Positions 60,170 through 64,000 of a stretch of DNA of 64,000 nucleotides are shown piece after piece. The translations under genes and the position numbers were made by a program. Position 1 is the stretch's first letter; each line of letters opens with the position of its first letter. The notes under the pieces were generated by a model. That model was given only the letters and a program-made list of their open reading frames with translations. It searched no databases and was not told the DNA's origin. The stretch is from Bradyrhizobium sp. Rc3b (GTDB lineage: Bacteria; Pseudomonadota; Alphaproteobacteria; Rhizobiales; Xanthobacteraceae): contig NZ_FOUS01000005.1 of the NCBI RefSeq assembly GCF_900114915.1, positions 412,723 through 476,722 of the forward strand, given 5' to 3'.

Positions 60170-61584
60170 CCGGCAACTCCCTGCTTTGCGGCGCGGCTGA
60201 CCGACAGCACGAACCGCTCGACCTCGGCCTGATCGTTCTTCATCACCTTCATGTGTTCGGATTTGGTCATCAATCCGTCGAGCCAGGCCGGCAGTTGCGG
60301 CCGCTGGCCGCAGGCCGCTTCGACGGCGTCGGGGAATTTGGCCGGATGCGCGGTGGAGAGCACGATGCTTGGCACCCTCGTGTCGGTGGTGTCGCGATCG
60401 GCGACAGCGAGCGCCACCGCCGTATGGGGATCGACCAGCTCGCCTGCCTCACGCCAGCCGGCGCGGATCGCAGCCGCGGTCTCGGTCTCGTCAGCGCGGC
60501 CGGCGTCGAACTCCTCGCGGATCGCGGCCAGCGTTGCGTCCGGCAGCACGAAACGTCCTGACTGCTTCAGCGAATCCATCAGGCGGCGCACGCCGGCTGC
60601 ATCGCGCTTGCCGGCCTCGAACAGCAGCCGTTCGAAATTCGAGGAGATCTGGATGTCCATCGACGGCGACGCCGTCGCGTGCACCTCGCGCACCTCATAG
60701 ATCCCCGTCTTCAGCGTGCGCGCCAGGATGTCGTTGACGTTGGCGGCGATGCGCAGGGTCCGCACCGGCAGCCCCATGCGCTTGGCGACGTAGCCGGCGA
60801 AGATGTCGCCGAAATTGCCGGTCGGCACGACGAAATCCACCGCGCGCGCCGGCGCACCGACGGCGACGGCGGAGGTGAAATAGTAGACCACCTGGGCGAC
60901 GATGCGCGCCCAGTTGATGGAGTTGACGCCGGAGAGCGAGGTCGCATCGCGGAAGCGATGGTTGTTGAACATCCCCTTCACGAGCGCCTGGCAGTCGTCG
61001 AAATTGCCCTCGATGGCGAGCGCATGGACATTGGCCGCGCCCGTCGACGTCATCATTCGCCGCTGCACCTCGGAGATGCGGCCGTGCGGGAACAGCACGA
61101 TGAGATCCACGTTCTCGAGGCCGGCGAAGGCTTCGACCGCAGCGCCGCCGGTATCGCCTGAGGTGGCGACCACGATGGTGGTGCGCTGGCCGCGCTTGGC
61201 GAGCACATGGTCCATCAGCCGCGAGATCAGCTGCATCGCCACGTCCTTGAAGGCGAGCGTCGGGCCGTGAAACAGCTCCAGCACGAACTGGTGCGGCGAC
61301 ATCTGGCGCAGCGGCACCACCGCCGGATGGCGGAAGGTGGCATAGGCCTCGTTCGCCATGCGGCCAAGCTCGGCGTCCGAAATCTCGTCGCCGGCGAACG
61401 GACGGATCACGTCGACCGCGACCTCCCAATAGGGGCGGCCGAAGAAGCCGGCGATGGTTTCATTGGAGAGCTGGGGCCAGATGGTCGGCACATACAGGCC
61501 GCCGTCGCGCGCAAGCCCGGTCAGCATCACGTCGCAGAAGCCGAGTTCGGGGGCCTCGCCCCGGGTCGAGATATAACGAGTCAA
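60166..61584 (-). CDS. thrC: Threonine synthase
   Basis: A 472-residue PLP enzyme that converts O-phosphohomoserine to threonine. The lysine of the Schiff base lies in LFHGPTLAFKDVAMQ (Lys113), with VATSGDTGGAAVEA and the SGVNSINWARIVAQ segment as further family marks. I start it at TTG 61584 because the ribosome-binding site GGAGGG sits just before it; a TTG at 61596 lies directly in front of that site. The protein then begins (M)TRYISTRGEAPELGF like other rhizobial ThrC. Coupled to the peptidase gene. Confidence 0.95.
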   Translation of the reverse strand: MTRYISTRGEAPELGFCDVMLTGLARDGGLYVPTIWPQLSNETIAGFFGRPYWEVAVDVIRPFAGDEISDAELGRMANEAYATFRHPAVVPLRQMSPHQFVLELFHGPTLAFKDVAMQLISRLMDHVLAKRGQRTTIVVATSGDTGGAAVEAFAGLENVDLIVLFPHGRISEVQRRMMTSTGAANVHALAIEGNFDDCQALVKGMFNNHRFRDATSLSGVNSINWARIVAQVVYYFTSAVAVGAPARAVDFVVPTGNFGDIFAGYVAKRMGLPVRTLRIAANVNDILARTLKTGIYEVREVHATASPSMDIQISSNFERLLFEAGKRDAAGVRRLMDSLKQSGRFVLPDATLAAIREEFDAGRADETETAAAIRAGWREAGELVDPHTAVALAVADRDTTDTRVPSIVLSTAHPAKFPDAVEAACGQRPQLPAWLDGLMTKSEHMKVMKNDQAEVERFVLSVSRAAKQGVAG

Positions 61585-61731
61585 ACTGCCCTCCAAAGGC
61601 CGACCGGGCTTACGACCGCTCGTTAAGCCTTTGATTTTACGAAATTACTTGTTAACAGCCAGAAGCTTTGCGCCACCATAAAGTGTTTTGCGGCATCAGG
61701 AAACCGCTTCCCGCCGGCACCCCTGCCCAGC

Positions 61732-61758
61732 AAAAAAGGCTGCGGCGATGCCGCAGCC
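61732..61758 (-). terminator. Rho-independent terminator on the minus strand
   Basis: GGCTGCGGC and GCCGCAGCC form a perfect 9-bp stem with loop GAT (61738-61758), followed on the minus strand by TTTTTTG. It would end a message coming from the right, 380 bases past the response regulator stop. Confidence 0.85.
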
Positions 61759-62084
61759 CTCTCTTGGAAGGTCTGTCGTTGATATGTGCAGACCGGTTTG
61801 CCTCTGGGGTCGCCGCTCCCGCTGAAACTTGTCCGGCAACCTTTCGCCGTCAGTCACGAAATCGTCAAGGGCGAAAACGACGAGCGCGGGAAGATGTTCC
61901 TATTTTTCCCGACATGCCCAAGCTTTTGCGAGCGCGCTCCAGCCAACCGTCGTGAAGAATTGCCATTTTATCCCGACAATTGCGGGGATCCGGAACGAAT
62001 GCCACCTCGACCCATTGTGTCCGCGGATGGGTGTCGGCGGTGTCCATGCATTGCCCGGCTGCACGCCGGCACCAATCCGTCTCG

Positions 62085-62118
62085 CCGAACCGGCTGCATC
62101 CTGGAGCAGCCGGTTCGG
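62085..62118. repeat. Perfect 13-bp inverted repeat downstream of the response regulator
   Basis: CCGAACCGGCTGC and GCAGCCGGTTCGG pair exactly around eight bases. It starts 19 bases past the regulator stop. It has no T-tract, so it may stabilise a transcript 3' end. Confidence 0.75.
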
Positions 62119-62136
62119 TGCCGGGCCCCCGGGCCC

Positions 62137-62781
62137 TCAATTCATGCCGATTTCAACCGCGATCCTGATCAGGTCGGAATGGTTCTTGGCTCCCAGCTTC
62201 TGCTTGAGCAGGGACGTGGTGTTGGCGACGGTCTTGTAGGAGATGCCGAGCGCCTCGGCGACTTCCACGATCTTGTCGCCGCGTCCGAGCAGGCGGAGAA
62301 TTTCGAGCTCCCGCGGCGTCATCTGCGAAGCCGGGTTGGCCTTGATCGCCGCGCCGGAAAACGTCACGGCTTCCGCGAGTTGCGGTGAGATGTAATTGTC
62401 GCCCGCGATCACCTTGCGCACCGCTTTCAGCAGGATCCTGGGATCATCGCCCTTGGAGACATAGCCCTGCGCCCCAAGCTCGACCGCCCGCACCACGAAG
62501 GCCGGATCGTCGTTCATGCTGAACATGATGATCTTGGCGTCGGGATCGTCCTTGCGGATGCGTCGCATCAGCTCGAAGCCGGAGACATCGGGCAGGCTGA
62601 TGTCGATCACGGTGACGTCGGGCCGCTTGCTGACATAGGCGCGATGGCCGGATTTGGCGTCGGTCGCCTCGTCGATACGGATCGAATGGTCCGAAGCGAA
62701 CAGGGTGCGGCAACCGGACAGCACCACGGGGTGGTCATCGACAATCAGGACCCTGGTCGCCGGCTTGGCGGTATCTTGCAT
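62137..62781 (-). CDS. NarL/FixJ-type response regulator
   Basis: A 214-residue response regulator: receiver with IVDDHP, Asp60 (VIDISLPDVSGFE), conserved Ser (FSMNDD) and Lys (GYVSKGDD), then a LuxR-type helix-turn-helix (MTPRELEILRLLGRGDKIVE, ISYKTVANTTSLLKQKL). I chose ATG 62781 (MQDTAKPATR); ATG 62808 is possible. It is divergent from the histidine kinase at 62847, almost certainly its partner. Targets unknown. Confidence 0.92.
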   Translation of the reverse strand: MQDTAKPATRVLIVDDHPVVLSGCRTLFASDHSIRIDEATDAKSGHRAYVSKRPDVTVIDISLPDVSGFELMRRIRKDDPDAKIIMFSMNDDPAFVVRAVELGAQGYVSKGDDPRILLKAVRKVIAGDNYISPQLAEAVTFSGAAIKANPASQMTPRELEILRLLGRGDKIVEVAEALGISYKTVANTTSLLKQKLGAKNHSDLIRIAVEIGMN

Positions 62782-62812
62782 CGCGCACTCTCTTGTTTTT
62801 CGACTCATAGAC

Positions 62813-62846
62813 CGGCGGGAACAAATGGAAAGAGTAAATCCCGCCG
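62813..62846 (+). promoter_or_regulatory. Inverted repeat enclosing the kinase ribosome-binding site
   Basis: CGGCGGGA (62813-62820) and TCCCGCCG (62839-62846) are perfect inverted copies; the second ends directly before ATG 62847. The loop contains GGAAAGAG, the likely ribosome-binding site. It could be an RNA hairpin at the start codon or an operator shared by the divergent pair. Confidence 0.6.
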
Positions 62847-64000
62847 ATGCGCGTTAGAATTGACCTAATGTGGCAACGACTCTCGTTCAGAACGCAACTG
62901 TTTCTTCCACTTGGGGCGAGCTTTCTCGCAGCGCTGATCCTTGGCGGCGTGCTGCTCCAGATCTTCGCGGCCGGTCAGCTCGCCGACGAGAACGAGCCCG
63001 CACGACGTTCGACCCGGACGATCGCGGCCGCACTCAACAACACTCTGCGCGCGTCGGACGACCCGCGGAAGACGCTTGACGCCTTTGTTCAATCCTTGAC
63101 CACCTCCTCGGACATCCAATTCCGTTCCGCGGAAGCCCCTCCTGCGGAGCCACCAAAGGACGGCCTTCACAACCTGCAAGGGATTCCGCAGTGGTTTGTC
63201 AACCTGCTCATGGTACCGGACATGGACGCCGCAACCCCGGTGCTGATCGATGGCAGACGTGTCGGCGATATCGTGTTCCTGCCGGACCTGTCGGCCGACC
63301 TGTTCGAGAAGTGGATCGGCTTCCTGGCGCTGACCGGCCTCGTCGCCGTGCTGACCGTGCTCACCGGAATCATCGCTTACGTCTTCGCGGGATCGGCACT
63401 GCGTCCCCTGCAGCATCTCGGCCAAGGCCTCACACGGATGCGGCGCGGCGACTACGCAAAGCCGATCCCGGTCGGAGGCCCGCCGGAGATCCGGCAGAGC
63501 TGTGCGGAAGCAAATGCGCTGGCTGCGACGCTGGCGCAATTGAGCCAGGACAATCGCGATCTGATGCACCGCCTGGTGTCGCTCCAGGACGACGAGCGGC
63601 GCGATCTCGCCCGCGAGTTGCACGACGAGCTCGGACCGCTGCTGTTCAGCATCCGCGCCGGCACGATCGCGCTGGTCGACGCCTCGCCGCAGGTGGGAAA
63701 TCTCGGCAAATCAGCCCAGGATGTGCTGCAATCGGTCGAGGCGCTCCAGCAGACCAACCGCCGCATCCTCGATCGGTTGCGGCCGCTCTACATTCAGGAG
63801 CTTGGCCTTTCGACCAGCGTGCAGACGCTGCTCCAGAACTTTCGCAAGCAGGCACCGCATATCGTCCTGACGGAGACGATCGATCCGGGTCTCAACGTGA
63901 TCGCCGGGCCGCTGGCCCAGACCGTCTATCGCGTGATCCAGGAGGCGCTGACCAACGTGCTGCGCCACGCCAAGGCCGGCAACGCCCATGCCCAGGCGAC
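62847..64000 (+). CDS. NarQ/NarX-type sensor histidine kinase, 3' end outside window
   Basis: The visible 384 codons start at ATG 62847, with ATG 62868 (MWQRLSFRTQLFLPLG) as alternative. The order is a membrane helix (about 15-37), a periplasmic sensor region (about 40-155), a second helix (KWIGFLALTGLVAVLTVLTG), a HAMP-like segment (ALRPLQHLGQGLTRMRRGDY) and the HisKA_3 phospho-acceptor DLARELHDELGPLLFS (His259). The start of the HATPase domain (VIQEALTNVLRHAKAG) is reached before the edge. It should phosphorylate the divergent regulator. Confidence 0.9.
   Translation, partial: MRVRIDLMWQRLSFRTQLFLPLGASFLAALILGGVLLQIFAAGQLADENEPARRSTRTIAAALNNTLRASDDPRKTLDAFVQSLTTSSDIQFRSAEAPPAEPPKDGLHNLQGIPQWFVNLLMVPDMDAATPVLIDGRRVGDIVFLPDLSADLFEKWIGFLALTGLVAVLTVLTGIIAYVFAGSALRPLQHLGQGLTRMRRGDYAKPIPVGGPPEIRQSCAEANALAATLAQLSQDNRDLMHRLVSLQDDERRDLARELHDELGPLLFSIRAGTIALVDASPQVGNLGKSAQDVLQSVEALQQTNRRILDRLRPLYIQELGLSTSVQTLLQNFRKQAPHIVLTETIDPGLNVIAGPLAQTVYRVIQEALTNVLRHAKAGNAHAQA

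Larger units (their letters stand above)
61585..62136. other. 552-base gap with two hairpins, no convincing gene
   Basis: A minus-strand terminator lies at 61732-61758 and a strong 13-bp hairpin at 62085-62118. The reading frames here lack ribosome-binding sites. The region between could carry a minus-strand leader, the tail of the regulator transcript or a small RNA; nothing proves it. Confidence 0.55.

Noticed and set aside
61902..61978. Two short CCCGACA-containing direct repeats about 62 bases apart
   Set aside because: The match is short, the spacing is not helical-phase convincing and no promoter is evident.

Overview
The window is about 64 kb of high-GC chromosomal DNA from an alphaproteobacterium, almost certainly a Bradyrhizobium. 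The evidence is a 409-residue 5-aminolevulinate synthase of rhizobial type behind a FixK-type box, an Irr-like Fur-family regulator, an F0 ATP synthase operon with duplicated b and b' subunits, and several kinds of intergenic palindromic repeat I associate with that genus. The genus call rests on memory of protein families, not on a search. I see no prophage, transposase, integrase or CRISPR array.

Layout. Positions 1-6079 (minus): a peptide ABC import operon (AbgB-like amidohydrolase, Tat-exported binding protein, two permeases, ATPase running off the left edge). Positions 6367-8721 (plus): a trypsin-fold/PDZ protein that has lost its catalytic triad, a serine hydrolase and a small membrane protein. 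Positions 8796-14126: DsbA-like oxidoreductase, two hotdog thioesterases divergent from a TetR regulator with two matching palindromes between them, two small secreted proteins, an AbrB-type membrane protein and DsbB. A tRNA-Leu(CAA) follows, then an 860-base stretch without a convincing gene. Positions 15725-21731: a small protein, a DUF2235 membrane-linked hydrolase and a NarL/NarX-type two-component pair. Positions 21867-26298: small secreted proteins, a GFA-domain protein, an MddA-like methyltransferase divergent from a winged-helix/TPR regulator, and the Irr-like gene behind a perfect FixK-type palindrome.

Positions 26782-32032 (plus) hold a second peptide ABC importer, with both ATPases fused in one protein. 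Next come two tiny overlapping genes, an AEC-family carrier, an outer-membrane beta-barrel, a chemotaxis receptor, an MBL-fold hydrolase, an atypical type II dehydroquinase and hemA. Positions 41589-53548 carry a solute-symporter/hybrid histidine kinase, a membrane-anchored cytochrome P460, an alpha/beta hydrolase, an Ohr peroxidase divergent from a 953-residue winged-helix/NTPase/TPR regulator, an orphan LuxR-type response regulator divergent from an MHS-family transporter, and a YjbQ protein.

Positions 54590-57233 are the F0 operon atpI-atpB-atpE-atpF'-atpF. Positions 58253-61584 (minus) are thrC, an M16 processing peptidase and a GNAT acetyltransferase. The window ends with a divergent NarL-type response regulator and its histidine kinase, cut by the right edge.

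The main themes are peptide and carboxylate uptake, heme and iron control under low oxygen, thiol and peroxide chemistry, and energy generation. Several divergent regulator/target pairs have visible direct or inverted repeats in their shared promoters; these are the best leads for new regulatory biology.
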